Positions 14,342-22,527 of a stretch of 43,289 bases of DNA are shown one piece after another. The notes beneath the pieces are model-generated. The model ran no database searches and was not told the DNA's origin. It saw only the letters and a list, made by a program, of their open reading frames with translations. Source of the stretch: JAJZOM01 sp046703545 (GTDB taxonomy: Archaea > Thermoplasmatota > Thermoplasmata > Thermoplasmatales > Thermoplasmataceae); contig JBJKSX010000022.1 of NCBI GenBank assembly GCA_046703545.1, positions 1 to 43,289 on the forward strand, written 5' to 3'. Position 1 is the first letter of the stretch. The number at the start of each line of letters is the position of its first letter. A program made the position numbers and the translations under genes.

Positions 14342-15856
14342 TTGTCTGAGAAATTTGAGCCTGAGGGATTGTATTCAGGAAAGGCCTTTAAGGAATGGGA
14401 AGTCGAGGCGTTCAAATTTTTCAAATTCTGGGGGCCACTGCTTCTTGTTTCCGGTATATCAGGCGGCCTCGGGGCAGTATTTTTCAGGGCACTCATCAAT
14501 TTTAACCATTCAATCTTCTTCACGCGCATCGGAGGCCTGGGAGTCCCCGTGCTGTTCCTCCCAGTCATAGGCGGCCTGATTGTTGGCCCGCTGATTTACA
14601 AGTACGCAACAGAAGCATGGGGACATGGTGTTCCCGAAGTCATGGAGGCACTCAGGTCAAGAGGGGGAAAGATCAGGACCCGGGTGGCAATCGTGAAAAT
14701 TCTTGCTTCCTCCATCACCATTGGCTCTGGGGGAAGTGCTGGAAGAGAGGGCCCCATAGCACAGATTGGCGCATCGGTGTCATCTGTTGTGGGCCAGCTG
14801 TTCCACCTAGACCAGAGATCCCTGAAGCTACTGGTCATGGCGGGCGCTTCGGCAGGCATCAGTGGAACCTTCAAGGCACCAATTGGCGGAGCCCTTTTTG
14901 GCCTCGAAGTCCTGAATGGAGAGATAAGGACCTCTGACCTGATTGTCATGGCAGTATCATCCATTATTGGATATGTGGTGTCTGTTGCTCTCCTGGGGCC
15001 AGCTCCCATATTCCTGGCGCAGGGGATCACCTTCAAGGATTCCGACATGCCATTCTACCTTCTGCTTGGAATAATTGGCGGGTTTGTCTCCTACATCTGG
15101 ACCAGAAGCCTCTATGGCGTTGAGGACCTTTTCGCGAGGTTCAAGATACAGAGGAAATGGTTCTCACCATTCATTGGTGCATGGGCAGTTGGTGCAATAG
15201 GATTATTCTTCCCACAGACGCTGGGCCTCGGATACAATGTTCTCAACCAGTTCTTCGCAGGAACCATGGCACTCCACTACACAACCAGTTTCGTGCTTTT
15301 CTTTGCCCTACTCTTCTTCGCAAAGCTTGGAACTTCAGCCTTCACCATAGGTTCTGGAGGCAGTGGGGGCGTATTCTCCCCATCTCTCTTCATGGGAGCG
15401 ATGCTTGGGGCCATCTACGGGATCGCCATAGACTCGCTGTTTCCATCAATATCCCCCGGTTACACTTCCTTTGCGCTGGTTGGCATGGCCGTGGTTTTTG
15501 CAGGTTCCGCAAAGGCTCCACTCATGTCAACAATCATCGTTGCAGAAATGTGCAGGAATTTTGTCCTGCTTCCTGGGCTCTTCATCGCAAGCACCATGGC
15601 ATACCTGATCAGCGGCCCGGGATCCATTTACCTGTTCAAGGTTCAAAGGACGGTTGGCCAGAATATACCTGACAAGTACCTTGACACACCAGAAATGCCT
15701 GCGATGGCCCTTCTTGCCTATAAGGCCATAAAGAACAGGCAGAAGGACAGGAAAGAGAAGCCTGTTGTCAAAGCACCTGAACCACCGGTTGAGGAAAGGA
15801 CATCAGTCCTTGAGGAAGGCCAAAATGGCGAGGATAAGGGAAAGGGAAGAAACTAG
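14342..15856 (+). CDS. CLC-family chloride channel or Cl-/H+ exchanger
   Basis: A 504-residue polytopic membrane protein with the CLC selectivity-filter motifs: GHGVPE (94-99, where most CLCs have GSGIP), GSAGREGP with the gating Glu136, and GGVFSPSLF after IGSGGS. The position matching the inner proton glutamate of E. coli ClC-ec1 is Val190, in LFGLEVL, as in CLC channels, so tight proton coupling is doubtful. There is no CBS domain; the protein ends in a charged Lys/Glu tail of about 50 residues. In an acidophile it may carry anions that balance proton influx, which is an inference. The next gene is convergent, with a single base between the two ends. Confidence 0.93.
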   Translation: MSEKFEPEGLYSGKAFKEWEVEAFKFFKFWGPLLLVSGISGGLGAVFFRALINFNHSIFFTRIGGLGVPVLFLPVIGGLIVGPLIYKYATEAWGHGVPEVMEALRSRGGKIRTRVAIVKILASSITIGSGGSAGREGPIAQIGASVSSVVGQLFHLDQRSLKLLVMAGASAGISGTFKAPIGGALFGLEVLNGEIRTSDLIVMAVSSIIGYVVSVALLGPAPIFLAQGITFKDSDMPFYLLLGIIGGFVSYIWTRSLYGVEDLFARFKIQRKWFSPFIGAWAVGAIGLFFPQTLGLGYNVLNQFFAGTMALHYTTSFVLFFALLFFAKLGTSAFTIGSGGSGGVFSPSLFMGAMLGAIYGIAIDSLFPSISPGYTSFALVGMAVVFAGSAKAPLMSTIIVAEMCRNFVLLPGLFIASTMAYLISGPGSIYLFKVQRTVGQNIPDKYLDTPEMPAMALLAYKAIKNRQKDRKEKPVVKAPEPPVEERTSVLEEGQNGEDKGKGRN

Positions 15857-15857
15857 C

Positions 15858-17087
15858 TCAGAATTTCAGTGTTGCAGGGTAAGTGCCTTCCTTTGAAGAT
15901 TCCCACTGGAGTGAACCACGTACCAGGGTAAGTGTGTTGGGGCCCTGCTCCATGGAAAATGTCACATTGTTTTCTGAAAGCTTGAAGCCCAGTTCCCCAC
16001 TGTTCAGAGTTTCTATGAGGACATCGTCTCCCCTGTGTATTTCTGTGTAGAATACTTCACCGTCATGGGTGTTGAACTTGGATTTGGTCCAGTAAAGATG
16101 GGAGAAAGTGATGGTGTCCGTGAATATCCTGAAATAGAAATCAAGTTCCTCCTCCATTGAACCGCTTTCACGGAAGCCCTGCACCATCTGCAGCAATTCC
16201 CGGTCTATTTCTGTGGCATCGTTCCCATCAATTATGTGTCCGGTGTAAACAATGTTTGCCGTGTAATAGCTTCCCCGCTTCAGCCTCTTCATGCTTATGA
16301 AGCCGTTGTCATCCCGGTAAACAACTTCCCCCCCGGTCATTGCATAAGCTCTTATCACAGACCTGGCAAGCTGTTCCCTGCTCTTCCAAACAATGCCGAA
16401 TTTTTCCGGGAACTTCCAGTTGAACCATTCCGGCCTGCTCTCCCTTGACAGCTCGGCATACTGGGTGTATATTTCCTTGTGCCTCTCATTCCAGTAATCG
16501 CGGGCCAGAAAAGATTGCGGCAGCTTCCTGAACTTGTCAAGGTCAACGGAGGATTCACTGTACATGAATCTGCTTACTGAGGGGTTGTACCTTATTGCCC
16601 AGTGGCCCGGGCCCACCATGACAATGTGGCTGTCCACAAGCACAAAGCCAAGAATAGAATTGGCAACCAGTTCATACAGCAGCCTTTTCGGTTCAATAAG
16701 GGTAAGCTTGATGGATTCTTCATCAAAGGCATTCTCAATTTCATCTAGCAAAGCGGATGATTCATGGCCCCAGTCTTTCCTTGCCAGCATCACAACCAGC
16801 CTCGCTTCAAGAATTGGAAGCTGGTCCCTTGATCTCAACAGGGAATTGAGCTTTAGAACCTCGTCCCTGAAAAGCTTGAGTTTCTCTGTGGATATTGTCT
16901 TCTGGCCATCACACTCACAGAAGACATGACCCTTGCTTCCTCTTATGAAAACGTCATGGTAAACTCCAAGTGTTTCGAGCCTTGGGGCAACATCCTCACC
17001 TCTGGCCACGCAGAGGGCAGAATATGCCATCTCCAGAAGCGGGCCCTCAATTGTAAGTGAACCCTGAAGATCCTGGTCGTCTTCCAT
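15858..17087 (-). CDS. Hypothetical protein with possible PD-(D/E)xK-like N-terminal domain
   Basis: I do not recognise this 409-residue protein as a whole. Residues 15-90 (GPLLEMAYSALCVARG, YHDVFIRG, HVFCECDGQK and KLKLFRDEVLKLNSL) follow the helix-strand-strand-helix order of restriction-endonuclease-like folds. Asp is in the first strand and ECD stands where ExK is usual, so a degenerate or variant active site is likely. A second alpha/beta segment (ARLVVMLARK to FVLVDSHIVMVGPGHWAIRYNP) follows, then a beta-rich C-terminal third. No membrane segments or HTH are visible. It may bind nucleic acid, but that is only an inference. It is monocistronic, convergent with the CLC gene, with a TATA-like box 29 nt upstream. 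Confidence 0.7.
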   Translation of the reverse strand: MEDDQDLQGSLTIEGPLLEMAYSALCVARGEDVAPRLETLGVYHDVFIRGSKGHVFCECDGQKTISTEKLKLFRDEVLKLNSLLRSRDQLPILEARLVVMLARKDWGHESSALLDEIENAFDEESIKLTLIEPKRLLYELVANSILGFVLVDSHIVMVGPGHWAIRYNPSVSRFMYSESSVDLDKFRKLPQSFLARDYWNERHKEIYTQYAELSRESRPEWFNWKFPEKFGIVWKSREQLARSVIRAYAMTGGEVVYRDDNGFISMKRLKRGSYYTANIVYTGHIIDGNDATEIDRELLQMVQGFRESGSMEEELDFYFRIFTDTITFSHLYWTKSKFNTHDGEVFYTEIHRGDDVLIETLNSGELGFKLSENNVTFSMEQGPNTLTLVRGSLQWESSKEGTYPATLKF

Positions 17088-17105
17088 GGGGTTTCTAGGT
17101 ACTTG

Positions 17106-17116
17106 TTTTATTTAAA
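17106..17116 (-). promoter_or_regulatory. TATA-like box for the gene starting at 17087
   Basis: TTTAAATAAAA on the minus strand starts 29 nt before the ATG, consistent with a leaderless transcript. Confidence 0.5.
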
Positions 17117-17227
17117 CGTTTTTTGGAACATTTATGGACAAGTTGAAGGGGATTTATTTTCCTGGGGGATGAAAAGATTGACATATACAGAGAATTATGC
17201 ATGAAAATGGTGGAGTGAGGGAAATTG

Positions 17228-18634
17228 ATGGACTTTGTTCTCAAGAATTGCAGGATCTTTGGAGACGAGGATGGGAATGACACTTTGGGCATCCAGGGCG
17301 GCAGGATTGTTTACCTTGGCAATGGCGATGTGCGTGAGGCGAAGAGGGTAATGGACCTTCAGAGAAGAACAGTTCTTCCAGGCTTCATGGATGCGCACAC
17401 ACACCTCCAGAATCTCGGGCTCTCTCTTGTGCGGCTCGATCTGTCCGGAACAAGATCAAGGGAGGAAGCCCTTGAAAGGACGGCGAGATATGCTGCAGAG
17501 TCAGGTTCCAGGGCAGTTGTGGGTTACGGATGGGATGAGACCCAGTGGGGCGAGAACGACTACATAACCAGGCAGGAACTGGACGCAGTGGATAAACCGG
17601 TGGCCCTTTTCAGGAAGGACATGCACATGGCAGTGCTGAACACAAGGGCACTTTCCTCTCTGGGAATGGAGTCCCATGATGGATCAGTGAAGGAGGAGAG
17701 GATGGAATTGATCCGGCCTCTCACCAAGCCCGATCATGACGAACTGAAAGCCGCCGTGAAAGCAGCCCTGAACCATGCAGTGTCAGAAGGCATAACCACG
17801 GTCAGGGACATAATGGGGCAGGAAGTGAGAAGAATCCTGGAAGCTGAAAGCATCCCAATAAGGGTATTCCAGTTGATTTACGGCAGTGAGTATGGCGGAG
17901 AGGCGCTGAATAATAGACTCTCATGGGGAGTCAAGCTCTTCCTGGACGGTTCAGTGGGCTCCAGAACTGCAGCCCATGAAGGCTGGGACTCTGCAAACCT
18001 GAAATATAGCGCTGCTGGCCTGAAAGAAAAACTGCTGGAACTCTGGAAACATGGGATACCGGTGGCAATGCATGCAATCGGTGAGATTGCAGTTGACCAG
18101 GCTGTGGATGCACTTGTACAACAGAAAGGAACCATGAGGAACAGCATAGAGCATTTTGAACTGGTAAAACCGGAGATCCTTGGAAAGATAGGCGACTCAA
18201 CAGTGGTGTCAAGCCAGCCAAATTTCCTGCAGTGGTCCCAGAAAGGAGGGCTGTACGAGAAATCCCTTGAAGCGGAATGGATTGGAAAGGATAACCCATT
18301 CAGGATGATCCTTGATTCGGGAGTTCGCCTGGCATTTGGCTCTGACTGCATGCCAATGGGCCCCAGCTATGGCATGTCCCTTGCGGTGAACTCAGAACAC
18401 AGGGACCAGAAAATAACCATGGAGGAAGCAATCAACGCGTACACATCCGGTGGTGCATATGTGCTGCGCGAGGAATCCATGTCAGGGAAAATTGCGCTGG
18501 GCTACAGGGCGGATCTCGTGATCTTTGGTGAGGATTATCTCGACGATTCCGCAGGAATGGGCTCAAAAAAGCCGGCCATGACCATTGCAGGCGGGAAAGA
18601 AGTCTATTCAGATGGAACTGTGTCGTGGAAGTGA
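17228..18634 (+). CDS. Amidohydrolase family 3 (YtcJ-like) metal-dependent hydrolase
   Basis: This 468-residue protein belongs to the amidohydrolase superfamily. A beta-sandwich N-terminus leads into LPGFMDAHTHL (the metal HxH), then the YtcJ-type block RKDMHMAVLNTRAL. The barrel continues with VKLFLDGSVGSRTA, MHAIGEIAVD (His), NSIEHFEL (His) and LAFGSDCMP (Asp). It ends with GKIALGYRADLVIFGEDYLD, the sandwich strand that closes the fold. The substrate is unknown: members hydrolyse amides, imides or exocyclic groups, and some are annotated as predicted amidohydrolases or exoenzyme regulators. ATG 17228 is preferred to the TTG one codon earlier; a GAGGG stretch lies 7 nt upstream. No operon partner is evident. 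Confidence 0.88.
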   Translation: MDFVLKNCRIFGDEDGNDTLGIQGGRIVYLGNGDVREAKRVMDLQRRTVLPGFMDAHTHLQNLGLSLVRLDLSGTRSREEALERTARYAAESGSRAVVGYGWDETQWGENDYITRQELDAVDKPVALFRKDMHMAVLNTRALSSLGMESHDGSVKEERMELIRPLTKPDHDELKAAVKAALNHAVSEGITTVRDIMGQEVRRILEAESIPIRVFQLIYGSEYGGEALNNRLSWGVKLFLDGSVGSRTAAHEGWDSANLKYSAAGLKEKLLELWKHGIPVAMHAIGEIAVDQAVDALVQQKGTMRNSIEHFELVKPEILGKIGDSTVVSSQPNFLQWSQKGGLYEKSLEAEWIGKDNPFRMILDSGVRLAFGSDCMPMGPSYGMSLAVNSEHRDQKITMEEAINAYTSGGAYVLREESMSGKIALGYRADLVIFGEDYLDDSAGMGSKKPAMTIAGGKEVYSDGTVSWK

Positions 18635-18710
18635 AAGAGGTCACCTTGAATTTGTACCAGCTATTTATTTATATAAGATTCAAATTGATTATCTGGAGCA
18701 TTCAAAGATT

Positions 18711-19304
18711 ATGTTTGACCATGAAAATTCCCTGAATAATGATCTGAGGCCATCCGGGCAGGGAGGCACAGCCAGGCCTGCAGATTCAATGCCTGACATT
18801 GCCAAATCAGGAGTCCCGGAGCCCGAGTACTACCTTAGCCTGGATGGGAGAATGGATTATGACAAGGTCTTCTCCGTGGTGAAATCAACCGTGAAAACCG
18901 CAACCGGAAAAGAGAGATCCGGGCTTGGGCTTGCACTTTCAGATCTTCCGGCCACACTTGGAGCATTCTGGCAGGTCGGGGGCAATTATATTGTCATGAA
19001 CAAGGGGCTCATTGACGCTATGTCCAGCCTCACAAGCACTCCAAGGGAATTCAATTCGTTCATTTACATGATTCTGACACACGAGTACCTCCATTCCCTC
19101 GGGTACATCGATGAGATGGAAGCCAGGCAAATGACAGCTTCAGTTGCAAGAAAGGCATTCGGAGAGGAACATCCGGCTTTCGTAATGAGCAATGGAGACC
19201 TGTGGTCACTTTACCCTGCCCTGAGGACAGTCTCAGGCGGAAATGGCCAGAACATAAAAATCATCGGAAAATTCGACAGTTCTTCCACTTCATACATCGC
19301 CTGA
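18711..19304 (+). CDS. Small zincin-like putative metalloprotease (HEYLH)
   Basis: A 197-residue protein with the zinc-metalloprotease motif HEYLH at 124-128, followed by SLGYIDEMEAR. Glu135 or Glu137 could be the third metal ligand, as in gluzincin-like families. Before it, NYIVMNKGLIDAM and NSFIYMILT form the expected strand and helix. The first 60 residues are polar and low in structure. No signal peptide is visible, so it is probably cytoplasmic. The family is not one I can name, and the protease activity is inferred from the motif only. ATG 18711 is chosen; a TATA-like TTTATTTATATAAG at about 18663-18676 predicts a short leader. The longer frame would start inside the preceding gene and run through this promoter. 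Confidence 0.75.
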   Translation: MFDHENSLNNDLRPSGQGGTARPADSMPDIAKSGVPEPEYYLSLDGRMDYDKVFSVVKSTVKTATGKERSGLGLALSDLPATLGAFWQVGGNYIVMNKGLIDAMSSLTSTPREFNSFIYMILTHEYLHSLGYIDEMEARQMTASVARKAFGEEHPAFVMSNGDLWSLYPALRTVSGGNGQNIKIIGKFDSSSTSYIA

Positions 19305-19313
19305 CCACGCAAT

Positions 19314-19344
19314 AAAAAAAAGAGTTGGCAGTGCATTGACTGCC
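19314..19344 (-). terminator. Intrinsic-type terminator (hairpin plus T8)
   Basis: On the minus strand GGCAGT, a six-base loop CAATGC and ACTGCC form a perfect 6-bp stem, followed after five bases by eight T residues. It lies 9 nt past the stop of the gene ending at 19353 and between convergent genes. It has the bacterial rho-independent form and may serve only the minus-strand gene. Confidence 0.6.
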
Positions 19345-19352
19345 GCTGCAAC

Positions 19353-20297
19353 TTATTCTGTCTTCATGTTCTCAAAAAGGTCCACGTAGTGGATGTCAAG
19401 GTTCCATTCCTTGAACTCATTTATGGCATTGAACATGACGTTGAAAAATTCCGGAAGAACCATTTCGGGAACAACAGTGGCGACGGAGAAAGTCTTTCCG
19501 TGGAGCCTCTGTGGCATTCCAAGAGTCACGATTGCAGCCTGTGAATTCTGAGTGACCAGATGCTGTATCAGCCTGTTTGAGAATGAAGTCTCGTATATCC
19601 TCTGGCTTGCTGAAATCTCATTGAGCCAGTCCTCCTTGCCTCTGAGAAGTGCATTCCGGTCATAATACACAGCCCTGACTTCATCCCCCAGAAGGTATTT
19701 CATCTCCCGGCTCCAGCTTACACCGAGATTTTTCAGGACTGAATCCTTGGTTATGCTCATTACAGATGGGGGAATTGAGGATTCTATCTCCACATATTTC
19801 AGGGGTATTGCTGAAGAGATCTCCCTGTATGTGGATATGATTCCGGAACTCTTTCCAAGGAATCTGACAGCAAATCTCTTGAACTTCACCATGCCACTCT
19901 TGAGTGCTGCCCCAACCTTCTTTTCATCGTTGGAATGGTACCTGAAATATATGAAATAGGAACCGCCATTGTATATTACGGCGTCTATGACAACTGAGGG
20001 CACCTTGTTCAGTATCTTGAATGCCTCAAGGAACTCAGATTCCTTGAGGTCAACCTTGAGCATAACCCCGTCGGCTGTGACCTGCGGGTCGTATTCGCTG
20101 AGCTCCTTGAGAAGTTCTTCCTCGTCAAACCCATCATTCTCGAAGTTGTAGATGGCATAACCACCATCCTTGGTCACCCTTATCCTGATAATCGCGGTGA
20201 GCCCATTGGCTCCCAGGAACTCTTCAATCCTGCTGTGAACTGAAAATGAAAAAATGCACTGCCTGTCAAGCATGTCGTTGATTTCGTCAAGTATCAT
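19353..20297 (-). CDS. Hypothetical protein, 314 residues
   Basis: I do not recognise a family. The sequence alternates short beta strands and helices: an N-terminal alpha/beta domain (LTAIIRIRVTKDGGYAIYNF), a second similar segment (VVIDAVIYNGGSYFIYFRY) and a third part with SVMSITKDSVLKNLGVSW. The repeated strand-GGxY-strand pattern in the first two segments suggests a duplicated regulator-type domain such as those in archaeal bacterio-opsin-activator-like proteins, but no C-terminal HTH is obvious. There is no membrane segment or signal peptide. It is monocistronic, with a TATA-like box about 24-32 nt before the ATG and a strong terminator after the stop. Confidence 0.7.
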   Translation of the reverse strand: MILDEINDMLDRQCIFSFSVHSRIEEFLGANGLTAIIRIRVTKDGGYAIYNFENDGFDEEELLKELSEYDPQVTADGVMLKVDLKESEFLEAFKILNKVPSVVIDAVIYNGGSYFIYFRYHSNDEKKVGAALKSGMVKFKRFAVRFLGKSSGIISTYREISSAIPLKYVEIESSIPPSVMSITKDSVLKNLGVSWSREMKYLLGDEVRAVYYDRNALLRGKEDWLNEISASQRIYETSFSNRLIQHLVTQNSQAAIVTLGMPQRLHGKTFSVATVVPEMVLPEFFNVMFNAINEFKEWNLDIHYVDLFENMKTE

Positions 20298-20320
20298 GCT
20301 TAGGTAACGCGGATGAAGTA

Positions 20321-20329
20321 GAATATAGT
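20321..20329 (-). promoter_or_regulatory. TATA-like box for the gene starting at 20297
   Basis: ACTATATTC on the minus strand lies 24-32 nt before the ATG, consistent with a leaderless transcript. Confidence 0.45.
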
Positions 20330-20349
20330 TTTCTGTGCCTGCGATTATC

Positions 20350-21201
20350 TTACGATCTGCCTTTCCTCGTAAGTTCCCTGAGGGCCTTCCACTGTTCTTC
20401 CGTCACGCCGGAAAGGAAGTTAAACTGCCCGGAATTGGCAATGCTTTCTCCACCGTCTATCACGATTGCATCCCCATTGATGAACGAGGCCATGTCTGAT
20501 ACGAGGAAAGAAGCCAGATCAGTGAGCTCATCATGGGTCCCGTATCTCCTGAAGGGAATTCTCTCGAGCATCTTGCCGGTAAGGTCCTCCGTTGGAGCCA
20601 GGCGGCTCCATGCTCCCTGTGTGGGAAAAGCCCCTGGAGCTATGGCAACGTGCCTTATGCCATATTTTGCCCACTCGGCCGCAAGCGATCTTGTCAGTGC
20701 GAGGACTCCACCCTTTGCAGCCGCCGATGGTGCAACGAAAGCTGATCCTGTTTCTGCATAGGTGGTAACAATGTTCAGCACGGTCCCGGGAGCCCTGTTC
20801 TGGATCCATCTTTTCCCCATATCGAGTGTGCAATAGAAAGTCCCGTGGAGCACAATGTTCAGTATGCTGTCCACCGCATTGGGGGAGAGCATTTCCGTGG
20901 GGCTGATGAAATTGCCAGCCGCATTGTTCACCAGTATGTTGAACCTGCCAAGCTCTTCCTCCAGTTCATCTATGGCTTCGTGAAGCGGCTCCGGTTTGCG
21001 CACATCTGCAATGCTGTATCTGGCAGTTATCCCCTCATTATGCAGTTCTTCAACCGTCTTGGACAGCCTTGACTCGTTCCTGCTCAGGATTCCGACGGAA
21101 GCGCCAAGTGACCCAAATTTGAACGCCATGGATCTCCCCAGCCCGGTGGCACCGCCTGTGATCAGAATGTTTTTCCCCTTGAGCATGTCGCTGGAAAACA
21201 T
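20350..21201 (-). CDS. SDR oxidoreductase of the 2,4-dienoyl-CoA reductase type
   Basis: Short-chain dehydrogenase of 283 residues. The cofactor loop is TGGATGLGRSMA, with SRN after strand 2 (typical of NADP use), and the NNAG motif reads NNAAGNF. The usual YxxxK is replaced: FVAPSAAAKGGVLALTRSLA has Ser in place of Tyr and keeps the Lys. This variant and the ISPTEMLS and VLHGTFYCT segments match 2,4-dienoyl-CoA reductases (DECR), which act in oxidation of polyunsaturated acyl chains. As archaeal membranes lack fatty acids, the substrate here could be another enoyl-CoA or an imported fatty acid. A TATA-like box lies about 30 nt upstream. No other beta-oxidation gene is in the window. Confidence 0.85.
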   Translation of the reverse strand: MFSSDMLKGKNILITGGATGLGRSMAFKFGSLGASVGILSRNESRLSKTVEELHNEGITARYSIADVRKPEPLHEAIDELEEELGRFNILVNNAAGNFISPTEMLSPNAVDSILNIVLHGTFYCTLDMGKRWIQNRAPGTVLNIVTTYAETGSAFVAPSAAAKGGVLALTRSLAAEWAKYGIRHVAIAPGAFPTQGAWSRLAPTEDLTGKMLERIPFRRYGTHDELTDLASFLVSDMASFINGDAIVIDGGESIANSGQFNFLSGVTEEQWKALRELTRKGRS

Positions 21202-21222
21202 GGTGCTTCTAGGAAAACAGAG

Positions 21223-21231
21223 TTATTTAAC
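21223..21231 (-). promoter_or_regulatory. TATA-like box of the SDR gene
   Basis: GTTAAATAA on the minus strand begins about 30 nt before ATG 21201. It lies in the 36-nt gap after the MFS gene, showing that the SDR gene has its own promoter. Confidence 0.5.
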
Positions 21232-21237
21232 CTATGC

Positions 21238-22494
21238 TCAGCGGAGGCTGTCCGGCTTTAGGGCAGGCTCTGCTTTCTTTCCCATGAGCCTTGTTCCAAC
21301 AATGAGGAACAGGACGCTCACAACAACCAGGCATAACCCCAGGCTGATCCACATGTAGCTGAATGAACCCGTGGCATCAACTATGTAACCTGAAAATGGG
21401 GTTCCAAGAATGGACCCCACGCTGATTATTACCATGCTCAACGCACTGTAGGTACCAACATTCCCTTTTGGGGCTATTTCTGAAACCAGTGTGACGTAAT
21501 TGCTGTTCCATGCAACCGCCGTGAATCCCAGTATGACGGCCATTATTCCTGCTTCTGCAAGATTGAAGGTGACAAACGGGAGGGCCAGGAACACCATTCC
21601 TACTAGTATGATGATAAGGGAGTAATTCTTTACCCGGTGCCCCTGAAATAGCCTCTGTGTGATTGGTGGCCAAAGCAGCCTCCCCATCACTGAACCCACA
21701 AGGAGCACAATGAACAGGTCTTCAGCAACCAGCACGTAAAAATTCCTGCTCCCAAGGAAAAGTACAAAGTATGTGAACACTGCCTGTTGTCCCCAGGAGA
21801 GAAATGCGGTTATGAGGCTCAGCACAATAAGGGTCCTGTTTTTCAGGACGTCTTTCATGTGCTTGAAAATTGTGTCATTCTTTCCCAGGGTGCCCTGGTA
21901 GTTTCTTTCTCCCCTTGTGAGCAGGCCGATGGCGGCTGCGATTATGAACAGGAAGAGAAATGCGTATCTCAATTCGAAATGAAGAACTATCAGGGGGAGG
22001 GCTATGGTGGCAAGTATTGTCCCCATTGGCACTCCACTCTGCTTTATGCCCATGGGTGAGGTGTGGCGCGGGTAATACTCTGTCATTATGGCGCTGTTCG
22101 TGGCGGGAGTCACCATGCCATACCCAAATCCTATTATGAAATATGCTGCAACCAGAATGTAATATTCACCTGCGAGAAAAGCGATCAATGAACCTGCAGC
22201 AAGTATGCCGTATGATATTTTCATGGTCTTCATTGGGCCAAGGTTATCCACAATCAGGCCAGAAACAAGGTTTATGGAAAGGGCGCCGGCAAAGGTTGCA
22301 CTTGTGATGAGCCCCACCGCTGCCTCATTGAGAATGAAACTGTCCTTTATGAAATGCGCAAGGGGGGCATAGGACGATAATATGAAATTGCCCATGATCT
22401 GGAGAATAACAATATCCGCCAGGAACATAGGGTTGGCTATCCTCAGCTGGTTTCGGTTCGTTTTTGGACATTGGGGCAATGGGAATAAAGCCAT
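21238..22494 (-). CDS. Major facilitator superfamily transporter
   Basis: A 418-residue membrane protein with about 12 hydrophobic helices and a central charged loop (RGERNYQGTLGKNDTIFKHMKDVLKNR). N-terminal-half features include VGLITSATFAGALSINLVSGLIVDNLGPMKTM, the MFS motif A region between helices 2 and 3, and GFGYGMVTPATNSAIMTEYYP in helix 5. C-terminal-half features include SALSMVIISVGSILGTPFSG. It resembles cyanate/oxalate-formate type antiporters only in general shape, so the substrate is unknown. The N-terminus before the first helix (MALFPLPQCPKTNRNQLRIA) is short and the true start may be Met24. The SDR gene follows on the same strand from its own promoter. Confidence 0.88.
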   Translation of the reverse strand: MALFPLPQCPKTNRNQLRIANPMFLADIVILQIMGNFILSSYAPLAHFIKDSFILNEAAVGLITSATFAGALSINLVSGLIVDNLGPMKTMKISYGILAAGSLIAFLAGEYYILVAAYFIIGFGYGMVTPATNSAIMTEYYPRHTSPMGIKQSGVPMGTILATIALPLIVLHFELRYAFLFLFIIAAAIGLLTRGERNYQGTLGKNDTIFKHMKDVLKNRTLIVLSLITAFLSWGQQAVFTYFVLFLGSRNFYVLVAEDLFIVLLVGSVMGRLLWPPITQRLFQGHRVKNYSLIIILVGMVFLALPFVTFNLAEAGIMAVILGFTAVAWNSNYVTLVSEIAPKGNVGTYSALSMVIISVGSILGTPFSGYIVDATGSFSYMWISLGLCLVVVSVLFLIVGTRLMGKKAEPALKPDSLR

Positions 22495-22527
22495 TGCATG
22501 AAAGGTTCCAGGACTTCTGTTTTTTAC

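Noticed and set aside
18585..18710. N-terminal extension of the HEYLH protein
   Set aside because: It begins inside the amidohydrolase gene and crosses the probable promoter; the composition changes sharply at Met 18711.
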